This document shows, in pieces, positions 9,901-17,889 of a DNA stretch of 64,000 nucleotides. The notes beneath the pieces were generated by a model. It was not told the origin of the DNA and did no database searches. It saw nothing but the letters and a program-made list of their open reading frames with translations. Each line of letters begins with the position of its first letter. Position 1 is the stretch's first letter. A program made the translations under genes and the position numbers. The stretch is from CAVYGN01 sp964413265. Lineage in GTDB: Bacteria > Spirochaetota > Brevinematia > Brevinematales > JAOACQ01. The stretch lies in assembly GCA_964413265.1 (NCBI GenBank), contig CAYPRX010000002.1, positions 75,899 through 139,898 on the forward strand. The letters are read 5' to 3'.

Positions 9901-10513
9901 TTATGATATCGGTTACGGTGGACTGGATCATGTTCTTGCTATGGGTGAGGATATAAACCTGCTCGTTCTTGACACTGAGGTATATTCAAATACCGGAGGT
10001 CAGGCTTCCAAGTCCACTCCTACGGCTGCGATAGCTAGATTTGCAGCTTCAGGTAAAAAGACGAGTAAAAAGGATCTAGGATTGATGGCCATGAGTTATG
10101 GTTATGCTTATGTGGCGCAGGTTGCAATTGGCGCTAATAAGGTCCAGTTCTTGAAGGCCGTAACAGAAGCTGAAAGTTATCCGGGACCTTCTCTGATCAT
10201 AGCTTATGCACCTTGTATTCAGCAGGGAATTTATGCCGGCATGGGAAAATCTCAGGAGGAGGAAAAAAGAGCTGTTGATTGCGGCTACTGGCATCTTTAC
10301 CGCTATAACCCTCTTCTTTCCGGGGAAGGTAAAAATCCTTTTATGCTGGATTCAAAAGAACCTTCTGCAAGCTTACGTGATTTTCTCATGGGTGAAATCA
10401 GGTTTGCCTCGCTTGTAAAGATGTTCCCGGCGAAGGCTGAAGCACTTCTTAAATTAGCCGAAAAGAATGCGGGGTTCCGTTACCAGAGTTATAAAAAGCT
10501 TGCAGGGCAGTAA
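6998..10513 (+). CDS. nifJ: Pyruvate:ferredoxin (flavodoxin) oxidoreductase
   Basis: A single-chain PFOR (1171 residues, typical length) that oxidises pyruvate with CoA to acetyl-CoA and CO2 and passes electrons to ferredoxin or flavodoxin, a hallmark of anaerobic energy metabolism. Domains in order: pyrimidine-binding region with YPITPSSTMAE near residue 28; the central gamma/CoA domains; a two-cluster ferredoxin domain with CxxCxxCxxxC at residues 689-699 and 745-755; and the TPP-binding domain opening with CCAGCG (Cys 813, 814, 817), then NATGCSSIYGG and GGDGWAYDIGYGG with DTEVYSNTGGQ. All cofactor motifs look intact. A GGAGG ribosome binding site precedes the ATG. The gene appears monocistronic, with a promoter at 6937 and a terminator-like hairpin after the stop. 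Confidence 0.97.
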   Translation: MAKSMEMMDGNNAASYVAYAFSEVAAIYPITPSSTMAEFCDDWASEGKRNMFGDIVRVIEMQSEAGAAGAVHGSLQGGALTTTFTCSQGLLLMIPNMYKIAGELLPGVFHVSARAVASHALSIFGDHSDVMACRQTGFAMLASGSVQEILDIAPVAHLTALKTRIPFLHFFDGFRTSAEVQKVESLEYSDYEKLIDKKALDEFRKRALSPEKPVTRGTAQNPDIFFQAKESANRYYDAVPDSIESYMQEIQRLTGREYHPFNYYGAENAENIIVAMGSITDISKPVIDYLLKKGEKVGIISVHLFRPFSSKYFFNVIPKTVKRIAVLDRCKEPGAIGEPLYLDVRSLFYNMENAPKIVGGRYGLASKDTTPEQIIAIYDNLKNKEPKDQFTVGIVDDVTFKSLPVGGSVDVCPEGTFEAKFYGIGSDGTVGANKNSIKIIGDNTNKYAQAYFAYDSKKSGGLSISHLRFGDKPIQLPYYITNPNFVACHVSSYLDKYNMIKGLRKGGTFLLNSIWDEKEVVKHIPDYMKKYMADNDIKFYMINATEIAEDLGLGARTNTIMQSAFFKLTDVISYEDAMKYMKKAIYKTYGRKGDKIVNMNYAAIEKGGEVKKINIPVEWKKLSSSKENKNKDLPDYVRDIMIPVNAQEGDDLPVSAFKEMEDGTFPNSTSMYEKRGIAVNVPEWIPEDCIQCNQCSFVCPHAVIRPFLIDEKEMKLIPEGTKTLKAIGRGLENYHYKIQVSVLDCAGCGNCADICPGKQNKKALIMKPLESQKEEIKLWNYISENVSYKDNLMEKSTIKGSQFSRPLFEFSGCCAGCGETPYIKVITQLFGDRMIIANATGCSSIYGGSAPSAPYCVNAEGHGPAWANSLFEDTAEYGFGMVLADHQMKDRIEILMKKAIESGISPEIRSAFEEWMGGRTSAEKSRIASDKIKKLLAKEKSGILGEINDLESFLIKKSHWAFGGDGWAYDIGYGGLDHVLAMGEDINLLVLDTEVYSNTGGQASKSTPTAAIARFAASGKKTSKKDLGLMAMSYGYAYVAQVAIGANKVQFLKAVTEAESYPGPSLIIAYAPCIQQGIYAGMGKSQEEEKRAVDCGYWHLYRYNPLLSGEGKNPFMLDSKEPSASLRDFLMGEIRFASLVKMFPAKAEALLKLAEKNAGFRYQSYKKLAGQ

Positions 10514-10533
10514 AATAGTTAAATTAGAAAATG

Positions 10534-10566
10534 GCCTCGTCAATAATTTTTCGCCGGGGCTTTTTA
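10534..10566 (+). terminator. Rho-independent terminator after PFOR
   Basis: GCCTCG at 10534-10539 can pair with CGGGGC at 10555-10560 (one G-U pair) and is followed directly by TTTTTATTTT. The loop is long (15 nt), which weakens the call, but position and T-run fit. Confidence 0.5.
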
Positions 10567-10666
10567 TTTTATAAATCCAGCTAATAATTCTCACTCATTT
10601 AGCCGAAAAATACAAACAGAGAAAATATGTTTTATTTAAAAATTCTTATCTCGAAGAGGAACCTTT

Positions 10667-12664
10667 ATGGCTAAAAAGAAAACACTGCTTGTTCTTCTCC
10701 TTGTCGTATCTCTTGCTTTGATGCTCATAATTGTTTATTTTATTAAAACTAAGTTCGGGTATTTCGGTTATTCTTATCATCAATATATTGAGAATATGGC
10801 TCTCCAATACGATGCTGTCATCGAAACGAATATGAACATTATCAATTCGGAAATACAATATCTCTCTAAAGATAACCTTATTAAATCAGTTTTTACAAGT
10901 TCAAGCCGTGGTGAGGATACCTCAAAATTCCTTGATGATTTCGATAAAATAAAGAATTCAATCCAGGAGTGCCAGAATATCCAGGTACTTGATTCGGATG
11001 GAGATATTATTTTTTCAAATGACACTAATGAGATAAATAATTTAAAGATTGTGCCTCCTATTATAATGGCTGTGAAAGGTCATTTTTCAACAAATTATTT
11101 TACTTATGTTTATATGAAAGATAGGGATTCTCTGGCGGCTTTTTATACTCTAAATCAGGAAAATACGGCTACTGCTAACGGCGGTTTCGTCGTTGTCTAT
11201 TATAAAATGGCCAAATTATTCACCGGAATATCAAAAGGGAAAATCATAGCCGATGGTGCTATATCCAATATGCTGATAACAAGCAAAATGGTTTTAAGCG
11301 ATAATAATATCAATTATCTCATGAATTATTTAAAGAGCCCTGAAAACTACAAAAAAATAGAGACAAATGAAAAAAGCGTTTATGTGGTCAGAAAGAATAT
11401 TCATGGCATTGAAGTTTTATATTATCCTTCAAATGAGAGGTATATCCCTGTTCTTGGTTTGATCCTTCTGGTTACATGCCTTTTGCTCTTCATTCTGGTT
11501 GTAAGTGCACTCATAATGGTTATGAGAGACGAAAAGATCATATCCGATATGCCAATAAAACCGATTAATGTTAATATTGCAGAGGAAAGTGCTTATGAAA
11601 AGCCGGATGAAATAAAATCACTGATCAGCGATATCGAGGAAGACAGGGTATTTGGTGAAAAGGAAGTACAAAAAGGAATCGAGGATATGATTATGACGAA
11701 CGGTTTTAATCTCACCGAATCAATTCCTTCCTCCGAGGTTAGCAATACTGCTGAAGTTGAAAAAGAAGAATTTCCTGTTCCGGAATTCGAAGAAATACCG
11801 GCTGAAAGCAATATGAAAATTCCGGAGCCTTTAACGGTTTCAGAAAACAATGTAATAAATACCTACAGTGAATTAAAGCCAACAAAGCAAACTGATCTTT
11901 TCGCAGAGGAAGAAAGAATATTGAGCAATATCGAATCACAGGTTCCTTTTAAAGAGGAAAGATCTGCTAATTTGGAAGGAATCGAGGAAGACTTTAAGGT
12001 TGAGCTGAAAGAATCCTTCCATGAGCCTGAATTTCCATCATTCGAAACTATGGGCAGACCTTCTGGCGAATTGAATACTTTTCAGCCTCCTGAGCTGCCT
12101 GAAATAAAAGAGTTTCCGGATGAAATTCTGAATGCTGAAGAAATACAGTTTGAAGCACCGGTAGAAGTAGCGGCTGAGAAACCTGCTGAGACGCCGGTTC
12201 AAAAAGACACCGGGCTTGCTGCAATGATGGAAACGCCTGAGAAGGTAAGTCCGATTATAACTGTTGAAGATTTCGGGAAAATAGCTGTAGAACTGGCGAA
12301 AAGAAGTCTTAATATCCATAAAATTCTTGTTCTCGAGAAGCATGAAGAACGTTATATTCCCATAATAAGGGAAGGTATTGCCGCAACTGATTTTAAATTA
12401 ATGACAAATGATCCTATTTTCACCATGTTCCTTTCCGGGGGGAAGGGCATAGATGTTAAAGGAAATATAAGGGAAACGAGATATTTCAGGGAAAAATTTG
12501 AACAGGCGGATATAGAAGATATTGATGAAATATTTATAACCCCGATCATAAAAAATAGAGAAATCACTGGCGTTGCTTTTTATCTTAAACAGATAGGTAC
12601 TCCTGAATCAACCCACCTTCAGAAATCGGAATTGCTGAACCTGAGTTTTCTTCAAGGACAATAA
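10667..12664 (+). CDS. Transmembrane sensor-like protein with acidic linker and GAF-like C-terminus
   Basis: An unidentified 665-residue membrane protein. An N-terminal transmembrane helix (about residues 5-25) is followed by a presumed extracytoplasmic domain of about 230 residues that could be a Cache-like ligand-binding fold, and by a second transmembrane helix (about residues 264-287). The cytoplasmic part begins with a 240-residue stretch rich in Glu and Pro (for example VPEFEIPAE-like and PVEVAAEKPAETPVQ), which is probably disordered. It ends with a compact domain (about residues 525-650) whose order of strands and helices suggests a GAF domain. There is no kinase, methyl-accepting or cyclase signature. 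GAGGAA precedes the ATG. The metallophosphoesterase gene follows after 28 bp. Confidence 0.6.
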   Translation: MAKKKTLLVLLLVVSLALMLIIVYFIKTKFGYFGYSYHQYIENMALQYDAVIETNMNIINSEIQYLSKDNLIKSVFTSSSRGEDTSKFLDDFDKIKNSIQECQNIQVLDSDGDIIFSNDTNEINNLKIVPPIIMAVKGHFSTNYFTYVYMKDRDSLAAFYTLNQENTATANGGFVVVYYKMAKLFTGISKGKIIADGAISNMLITSKMVLSDNNINYLMNYLKSPENYKKIETNEKSVYVVRKNIHGIEVLYYPSNERYIPVLGLILLVTCLLLFILVVSALIMVMRDEKIISDMPIKPINVNIAEESAYEKPDEIKSLISDIEEDRVFGEKEVQKGIEDMIMTNGFNLTESIPSSEVSNTAEVEKEEFPVPEFEEIPAESNMKIPEPLTVSENNVINTYSELKPTKQTDLFAEEERILSNIESQVPFKEERSANLEGIEEDFKVELKESFHEPEFPSFETMGRPSGELNTFQPPELPEIKEFPDEILNAEEIQFEAPVEVAAEKPAETPVQKDTGLAAMMETPEKVSPIITVEDFGKIAVELAKRSLNIHKILVLEKHEERYIPIIREGIAATDFKLMTNDPIFTMFLSGGKGIDVKGNIRETRYFREKFEQADIEDIDEIFITPIIKNREITGVAFYLKQIGTPESTHLQKSELLNLSFLQGQ

Positions 12665-12692
12665 TCGATGCACTTGCTTTTAGGGAACTGAC

Positions 12693-13571
12693 GTGTCTGC
12701 ATTTTTCACAATATCTTTAATTTTTATTATTGCTGTAGTGTTCCTACTGTACTCTTATTTTATTGAAACGAGGATGATCCATGTCAACAGGTCGAGGATA
12801 AGAACGAGCCGCCTGAAAGGCAGGTACACCATTCTTCATTTCTCAGATCTTCATCTTTATAAAAAAATGAGAAAAAAGAATTTGGATAAAATAAAAGAAG
12901 AATTGAAATTATGGACCGATTGGGCTAAATTTGATTTTATTTTTATGACAGGCGATTTCATTGACAATAATTCAGGCATCGAAATGCTGAGAGAGGTTGT
13001 AGGGGGAATGAAATCCAGATATGGTACATACGCCGTTTTGGGTAATCATGATTATTACCAGTATAATATTCTTCATCTGCTTAATCCCCTGTTTTGTTTT
13101 TGGGATAAAAAACCTGCTGATTTGAAGGCCCTGAAAAAAGCCATTGAGAACGCAGGAGTTCATTTACTTATTGATCAGGAGGAAAAGGTCACCACGGCTA
13201 GCGATGAGCTATTAATAACCGGGATCGATTATAAGTTTATGGAAGAAAAAAGAGCGCCTGGATTGAATATTGACAGTGAAAATATATTCAATATAGTTCT
13301 CTCCCATTATCCAGATATGGTCAAATATTATAATGGTAAAGCAGATATAATGCTTTCGGGACATACTCATGGGGGTCAGATCACCTTTTTCGGTCTGCCG
13401 CTTATAATAAAAAGCGGAATAAAGAAGATATATTCAAAAGGTATTTCAGCTCATGGTAATACCGCTTTATTCGTTTCGAAAGGATTGGGGGTAAGTAGGA
13501 ATTTTCCTTTCAGATTTTTTGCGAGGCCTGATTTCAATATTATAGAAATAATAGGAGTTAAAAATGGATAA
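12693..13571 (+). CDS. Membrane-anchored calcineurin-like metallophosphoesterase
   Basis: A phosphoesterase of the YkuE/YaeI type, with a two-metal centre, held in the membrane by an N-terminal helix (about residues 3-23). The family motifs are complete: SDLHL with Asp52 and His54, GDF with Asp88, GNHD at 117-120, SHYPD with His205, and GHTHGG at 223-228. The YaeI/YkuE group is linked to hydrolysis of lipid-pyrophosphate substrates such as UDP-diacylglucosamine analogues, but that cannot be decided here. The start is GTG at 12693, behind AGGGA. The stop overlaps the next gene by 8 bp, so translation of the two is likely coupled. Confidence 0.9.
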   Translation: MSAFFTISLIFIIAVVFLLYSYFIETRMIHVNRSRIRTSRLKGRYTILHFSDLHLYKKMRKKNLDKIKEELKLWTDWAKFDFIFMTGDFIDNNSGIEMLREVVGGMKSRYGTYAVLGNHDYYQYNILHLLNPLFCFWDKKPADLKALKKAIENAGVHLLIDQEEKVTTASDELLITGIDYKFMEEKRAPGLNIDSENIFNIVLSHYPDMVKYYNGKADIMLSGHTHGGQITFFGLPLIIKSGIKKIYSKGISAHGNTALFVSKGLGVSRNFPFRFFARPDFNIIEIIGVKNG

Positions 13572-14214
13572 AATTAATATATTTTTTTTGACTGCTATGA
13601 TCATAATCGCTTCAAAAGTATATCCGGATATCCAGAGTGGGTTAAATGATCTAAGGATATCTTACAGAGACGGAAAATATATCAGCATATTAAAGAATGG
13701 ATCTGAAATTATCAAAGCTGCATGTGGAGAAATAATTAAAGATTTTTATGGAATTTTGCCGGATTTACGAAATTATGCGGTTTCAAACATAAGAAGCTCT
13801 TATAATTTTGACGAAGGAGACGGCTTAACAGATTATTCAATAACAGTGGAGAAAACATTTACCGGCATTGATGAAACTGTCGTGATGACGATCAGTGTAT
13901 CTCCTTTCGATGTGGCAAGATATGACAATCTGATCAAGGGATATGATTATCTTACAGATAAGGGAGATTATGAAAAGTATTCAATATTTGTAAGAAAAAC
14001 CGAGTATTCTTATATAATTGACAGAGCAACAGCATACTTTGCTCTGATTATTGAAAAGAACAATAATTCCGGTGAAGTAACATCAGGTTTGCTATTTAAA
14101 ATAAATTTTACTAAGGGTGTAAAGAGCGGTGAAAAGAAGGCTCTTATTGAAGAATGCTTGAAAGCTCTAATAAACAGGCTTCTGGACAGCAACCTCATCG
14201 GTCTGTTAAAATAG
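13564..14214 (+). CDS. Secreted protein of unknown function
   Basis: A 216-residue protein with an N-terminal hydrophobic segment (MDKINIFFLTAMIIIASKVYP) that reads as a signal peptide. The rest is mixed alpha/beta with no motif I recognise. It overlaps the phosphoesterase gene by 8 bp and has its own AGGAG just before the overlap, which suggests co-expression. The stop is 9 bp from the stop of the convergent pyrF. Confidence 0.6.
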   Translation: MDKINIFFLTAMIIIASKVYPDIQSGLNDLRISYRDGKYISILKNGSEIIKAACGEIIKDFYGILPDLRNYAVSNIRSSYNFDEGDGLTDYSITVEKTFTGIDETVVMTISVSPFDVARYDNLIKGYDYLTDKGDYEKYSIFVRKTEYSYIIDRATAYFALIIEKNNNSGEVTSGLLFKINFTKGVKSGEKKALIEECLKALINRLLDSNLIGLLK

Positions 14215-14223
14215 TTCGGGCTT

Positions 14224-14937
14224 TCAGTCGGATAGTTCCGAAAGGACATTCTTCACAGTTCCTACCATATCTTTTTTATCTGAGATCGAACGGCCCATAA
14301 CAATGAAATTGGAGCCGCATTTTTTTGCCTCCGAAGGGGTCATTACTCTCTTATGGTCACCGGTAACATCTTCTTTAAGTCTGATTCCGGGTGTAACGAG
14401 TATTGGCTCACTGCCAAGTTCTTTTCTTAAGATCTCAACCTCCATTGAAGAACAAACAAAACCCCTGATCCCTTCATTATAACCCATCCTTGCAAGGTGT
14501 TTAATCATATCATTAAGTTTTAGATTTATTTTCATGTCATGTCGCATGATAGCTTCGTTTATACTGGTCAGAATCGTAACTCCAAGCGGGATGGGGGCCT
14601 CTTTAACAGGACAACGGGCCATGCATTCGTTTATACCGCTTATAAGAGCGCGGATCATTTCCTTTCCTCCTAGGAGGTGAAATGTAAACATTTTTACTTT
14701 CATGCGCCCGGTAACAAAGCTTACACTTTTAACAGTATTGGGTATATCGAAAAATTTGAGGTCGAGAAATACCGATTTCCCCAATGAATTAATGTAATCG
14801 ATAGTTTTTACTCCTTCAGCAGTGTAGAGAATACTACCGACTTTAAATATGTCTATCAGGGGGGATAGTTCATCAATTATATGTTTTGCCTCGATAAAAC
14901 TGTGTGTATCAAGGGCCATGATCAATTTTGTTCCCAA
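14224..14937 (-). CDS. pyrF: Orotidine 5'-phosphate decarboxylase
   Basis: The last enzyme of de novo UMP synthesis; it decarboxylates OMP in the cytoplasm. The signature is DLKFFDIPNTV with the catalytic Asp-Lys-Asp at about residues 59, 61 and 64. The C-terminal phosphate-binding strand appears as LVTPGIR and FIVMGRSIS. I placed the start at a TTG at 14937: a strong GGGGAGG ends 8 nt before it, and the protein then begins GTKLIMALD, where the family usually begins. A TTG 12 codons upstream has no ribosome binding site. No other pyrimidine genes are nearby. Confidence 0.9.
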   Translation of the reverse strand: MGTKLIMALDTHSFIEAKHIIDELSPLIDIFKVGSILYTAEGVKTIDYINSLGKSVFLDLKFFDIPNTVKSVSFVTGRMKVKMFTFHLLGGKEMIRALISGINECMARCPVKEAPIPLGVTILTSINEAIMRHDMKINLKLNDMIKHLARMGYNEGIRGFVCSSMEVEILRKELGSEPILVTPGIRLKEDVTGDHKRVMTPSEAKKCGSNFIVMGRSISDKKDMVGTVKNVLSELSD

Positions 14938-15114
14938 AAACTTATCCTCCCCGTATATTGACAGGAAATTCAATCATCATTATCTTATAACATTATAAAT
15001 TATTTTTTGTGATTTTAAAAATAACATTTATTAAATATTATAGCGATCGTATGCCGATATACAGATAACTTTAAATATAATTTTTTATAATCTTTGTGAT
15101 TAAAGAAGGTAAAT

Positions 15115-15495
15115 GTGAAAAGGATATTTTTTGCAGTCTTTTCAGCGGTTTTAATATTTTCTTTATGCGCTTGCTCCGGAACTCCGGTAAAGCCCAACAA
15201 AACTTCAAAACAAAGTGTAAGTCAGACTGGTGGCGTTAGCCAGCGTCAACTTAAATATGAGAACAATTCATTTAACATCCCTGTAACTAAAGCATATCAG
15301 ACAAAGGCATACAGGAAGACCGGGCCTTTCCTTGGGCTGAATTTTAAAAAACTAATCGGTTCTTACAGGTTCAATATTAATGAGGCGATTAGTGATAATA
15401 TTGCCGCATTGATAGTGATCTTCGCAGTTCTGCTTGTTGTCGGTTTCGTCATATTTCAAAACCGCAGGAGCGTTAGAAAAGGCTCTTATAGATAA
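15115..15495 (+). CDS. Small lipoprotein with C-terminal transmembrane helix
   Basis: A 126-residue protein of unknown function. The N-terminus is a lipoprotein signal (MKRIFFAVFSAVLIFSLCAC), with two candidate lipidation cysteines, Cys18 and Cys20. A Ser/Thr/Gln-rich low-complexity stretch follows, and a strong transmembrane helix (ALIVIFAVLLVVGFVIF) lies near the C-terminus before a basic tail. A lipid anchor and a transmembrane helix in one small protein is unusual. The start is GTG. It precedes malQ by 11 bp, but no functional link is evident. Confidence 0.6.
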   Translation: MKRIFFAVFSAVLIFSLCACSGTPVKPNKTSKQSVSQTGGVSQRQLKYENNSFNIPVTKAYQTKAYRKTGPFLGLNFKKLIGSYRFNINEAISDNIAALIVIFAVLLVVGFVIFQNRRSVRKGSYR

Positions 15496-15506
15496 GAGTC
15501 TGCAAG

Positions 15507-16994
15507 ATGAAGCTTGAGAGAAAAAGCGGAATTTTACTTCACCCCTCTTCATTTCCAGGAAAATTCGGTATTGGAACGATTGGCTATGAGGCCTTTGAAT
15601 TTGTGGATTTTTTATCAGAATGCGGGATAAAATTGTGGCAGATTTGCCCGCTAGGCCCAACAGGGTTCGGCGATTCTCCTTATCAGTGTTTTTCAGCTTT
15701 TGCAGGAAACCCGCTCCTTATCGATTTAGATGATCTTGTGAAAAAGGGGTTTCTTCTTGAAAAAGATCTTGATGCAGGAACAAGTTTTGATGATAATAAT
15801 GTTGATTTTGGAAAGGTAATAAGTTATAAATATCCTCTCCTAAAAAAAGCAGCTGATCGTTTTTTTAGCAAAAAAAATCTATCTCCGGACAGCGAATATT
15901 CCATTTTCTGTGATAAAGAATCTTTCTGGCTTGACGATTATTCACTTTTTATGGCTTTGAAAAATTATTATAGTGGTGTGAGCTGGTCTTCATGGCAGAA
16001 AAAATATAAAATCAGAGACAATGATGAGATAAACAAGTTCAGAGATGAACATAAGGGAGAAATATCCTTTCAAAAATTCATGCAGTTTATATTCAATATG
16101 CAATGGAATGAGTTAAAAAGATACTCGAATAAAAAAAATGTATCAATTATAGGTGATATGCCTCTGTTTGTCGCATTTGACAGTGCTGATTCATGGGCCC
16201 ATCCTGAATATTTCTATTTTAGTTCTTCCCTTGAACCTCAAAAAGTAGCAGGTGTCCCTCCAGATTATTTCAGTTCAACGGGGCAATTATGGGGTAATCC
16301 TCTCTATAACTGGAAGAAACTTAAGGCCTTAAAATATGAATGGTGGGTAAATCGCCTGAAAATGACATTCGAGATGTATGATCTTGTCAGGCTTGATCAT
16401 TTCAGGGGTTTTGCTGAATACTGGGCCATCCCGTTCGGTGAAAAAACGGCTGTTTATGGAAAATGGGAAAAGGGACCTGGACATGATTTTTTTGAAACAG
16501 TTATTCAGTCTATGGGGGAATTACCGATAATAGCAGAGGACCTTGGTTATATAACCCCTGATGTTATCCGTTTAAGAGATGATTTTGGTATTCCAGGCAT
16601 GAGCGTGCTTCAATTCGCCTTTGATTCAGGCCCTGAAAATCATTACCTGCCGCATAATTTTTTATCTAACACAGTAGTATATACCGGCAATCATGATAAC
16701 AATACTATCAGGGGCTGGCATGAAAATTTAAACCAGGAGATCAGAAGTTTCTTGAACGATTATATAGATTTTCATGGTGAGGATATAAACTGGTCTCTTA
16801 TCAGGCTTGCTTGGTCGTCAAATGCGGCTTACGCTGTGACTACTCTTCAGGATTTACTTGGTCTTGGAAGCGAAGGGAGAATGAATATTCCAGGAACATC
16901 TTCCGGTAACTGGCGTTGGAGATTCAAAAAAGGGGCTATAAAAGGCGAAATTAAGGCAAAACTTCAGCATTTGAATTATCTTTACGGGCGGTAA
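15507..16994 (+). CDS. malQ: 4-alpha-glucanotransferase (amylomaltase, GH77)
   Basis: A cytoplasmic enzyme that transfers maltooligosaccharide units between alpha-1,4-glucans in glycogen or maltodextrin metabolism. Length (495) is normal for GH77. Visible motifs are the N-terminal GILLHPSSFPGKFGIGTIG, the nucleophile Asp297 in VRLDHFRGF, the acid/base Glu344 in IAEDLGYITPDV, the third acidic residue Asp397 in GNHDNNT, and NIPGTSSGNWRWR near the end. All active-site residues are present. No other maltodextrin genes are in the window. The stop is 2 bp from the convergent zinc-ribbon gene. Confidence 0.95.
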   Translation: MKLERKSGILLHPSSFPGKFGIGTIGYEAFEFVDFLSECGIKLWQICPLGPTGFGDSPYQCFSAFAGNPLLIDLDDLVKKGFLLEKDLDAGTSFDDNNVDFGKVISYKYPLLKKAADRFFSKKNLSPDSEYSIFCDKESFWLDDYSLFMALKNYYSGVSWSSWQKKYKIRDNDEINKFRDEHKGEISFQKFMQFIFNMQWNELKRYSNKKNVSIIGDMPLFVAFDSADSWAHPEYFYFSSSLEPQKVAGVPPDYFSSTGQLWGNPLYNWKKLKALKYEWWVNRLKMTFEMYDLVRLDHFRGFAEYWAIPFGEKTAVYGKWEKGPGHDFFETVIQSMGELPIIAEDLGYITPDVIRLRDDFGIPGMSVLQFAFDSGPENHYLPHNFLSNTVVYTGNHDNNTIRGWHENLNQEIRSFLNDYIDFHGEDINWSLIRLAWSSNAAYAVTTLQDLLGLGSEGRMNIPGTSSGNWRWRFKKGAIKGEIKAKLQHLNYLYGR

Positions 16995-16996
16995 TA

Positions 16997-17734
16997 TTAT
17001 TTTTCAAGCCATGATTTGTAATATAAATACCGGAAACAGTGGGGGCATTGGTGAATATCAATATTTTCAGGTTTCAGTTCTTCGCCTAGTTCACCTTGCA
17101 GGCTGGTAGGAAGTACAGTATAACAGCCGGCGCATGCATCCTGCTCAACTTCGACAATGGCTGTTCCTCTTGTCTTTTTAATAAGTGATTCATAATATTC
17201 GATGAACTGTAGATCGAACTCTGATCTTAGTTTATTCTGATCTTTCTGGGTTTTATCAAGTTCCTTTTTATAAGTCTTTTTAATTGAATTGATGTGATCA
17301 TCAAGTTCGGAAATTTTCATGTTGTTTTCTGAAATTTTGGTGGTGATTTTATCGAGCTCGCTGCTCATTTCGACTTGCTTGGCTGTATCGTAATCGATCT
17401 GAGCCTGAATCAGGGACAGCTCCTGCTGTTGTTTTTCCATCTCTTTTTCCCACGATTTAATCTGGCGTGCGATTTTGATTCTGTCCTTGCTTTCATCAAG
17501 GCTTTTTATCCTTTTATTTATCTCATCCCTTTTGCCAAGTTCTTCGTTTATCTTTTTATCCATCTCATTAATATTTGATTGAATCTCATTATTTGATATG
17601 AGAAGAGCCTCATTTTCAGCTTTGACCTTTTCCATCTTTTTTTCCTCTTCGGAATAAAGGTCCTTGATTTCATTTTCCCTGTTATATAAAACCTGAAGCT
17701 GTACGAGATTTTTTATTCTTATAATGTTTTCCAT
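16997..17734 (-). CDS. Coiled-coil protein with C4-type zinc ribbon (DUF164 family)
   Basis: A 245-residue protein made of a long antiparallel coiled coil (about residues 15-190) and a C-terminal zinc ribbon with two CxxC pairs, CAGCYTVLP and HQCPHCFRYLY. This is the architecture of the widespread zf-RING_7/DUF164 family; the exact role is unsettled, with nucleic-acid binding proposed. The start was set at the ATG at 17734 behind AAGGAG. A longer reading frame would run into the tRNA gene at 17771 and is not credible. Confidence 0.85.
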   Translation of the reverse strand: MENIIRIKNLVQLQVLYNRENEIKDLYSEEEKKMEKVKAENEALLISNNEIQSNINEMDKKINEELGKRDEINKRIKSLDESKDRIKIARQIKSWEKEMEKQQQELSLIQAQIDYDTAKQVEMSSELDKITTKISENNMKISELDDHINSIKKTYKKELDKTQKDQNKLRSEFDLQFIEYYESLIKKTRGTAIVEVEQDACAGCYTVLPTSLQGELGEELKPENIDIHQCPHCFRYLYYKSWLEK

Positions 17735-17770
17735 TATAGCTCCTTGATAAGATAAGGTAATGATAAGAAA

Positions 17771-17844
17771 TGGGCCCACCTGGGCTCGAACCAGGGACCC
17801 ACTGATTATGAGTCAGTTGCTCTGACCTACTGAGCTATGGGCCC
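17771..17844 (-). tRNA. tRNA with CAU anticodon, probably tRNA-Ile2
   Basis: A full cloverleaf can be folded: acceptor GGGCCCA pairing with TGGGCCC, D arm GCTC/GAGC, anticodon stem ACTGA/TCAGT with loop CTCATAA, and a T arm with GTTCGAG. The anticodon is CAU. Because a clear initiator and a clear elongator tRNA-Met are both present at 42.2-42.4k, this third CAU tRNA is most likely tRNA-Ile2, read as AUA-specific after lysidine modification. CCA is not encoded. Confidence 0.9.
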
Positions 17845-17860
17845 TAAAAATAACTCAGAT

Positions 17861-17889
17861 ATTTTAAGTATTAATGATTTTTTAGTCAA
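17861..17889 (-). promoter_or_regulatory. Promoter of tRNA-Ile2
   Basis: On the minus strand, TTGACT (plus 17884-17889), a 17-bp spacer, then TAAAAT (plus 17861-17866), 16 bp before the tRNA. The -35 overlaps the last codons of comM. Confidence 0.65.

Noticed and set aside
16997..17779. Longer reading frame of the zinc-ribbon protein starting at 17779
   Set aside because: It would run into the tRNA-Ile2 gene and has no ribosome binding site; the ATG at 17734 has AAGGAG before it.
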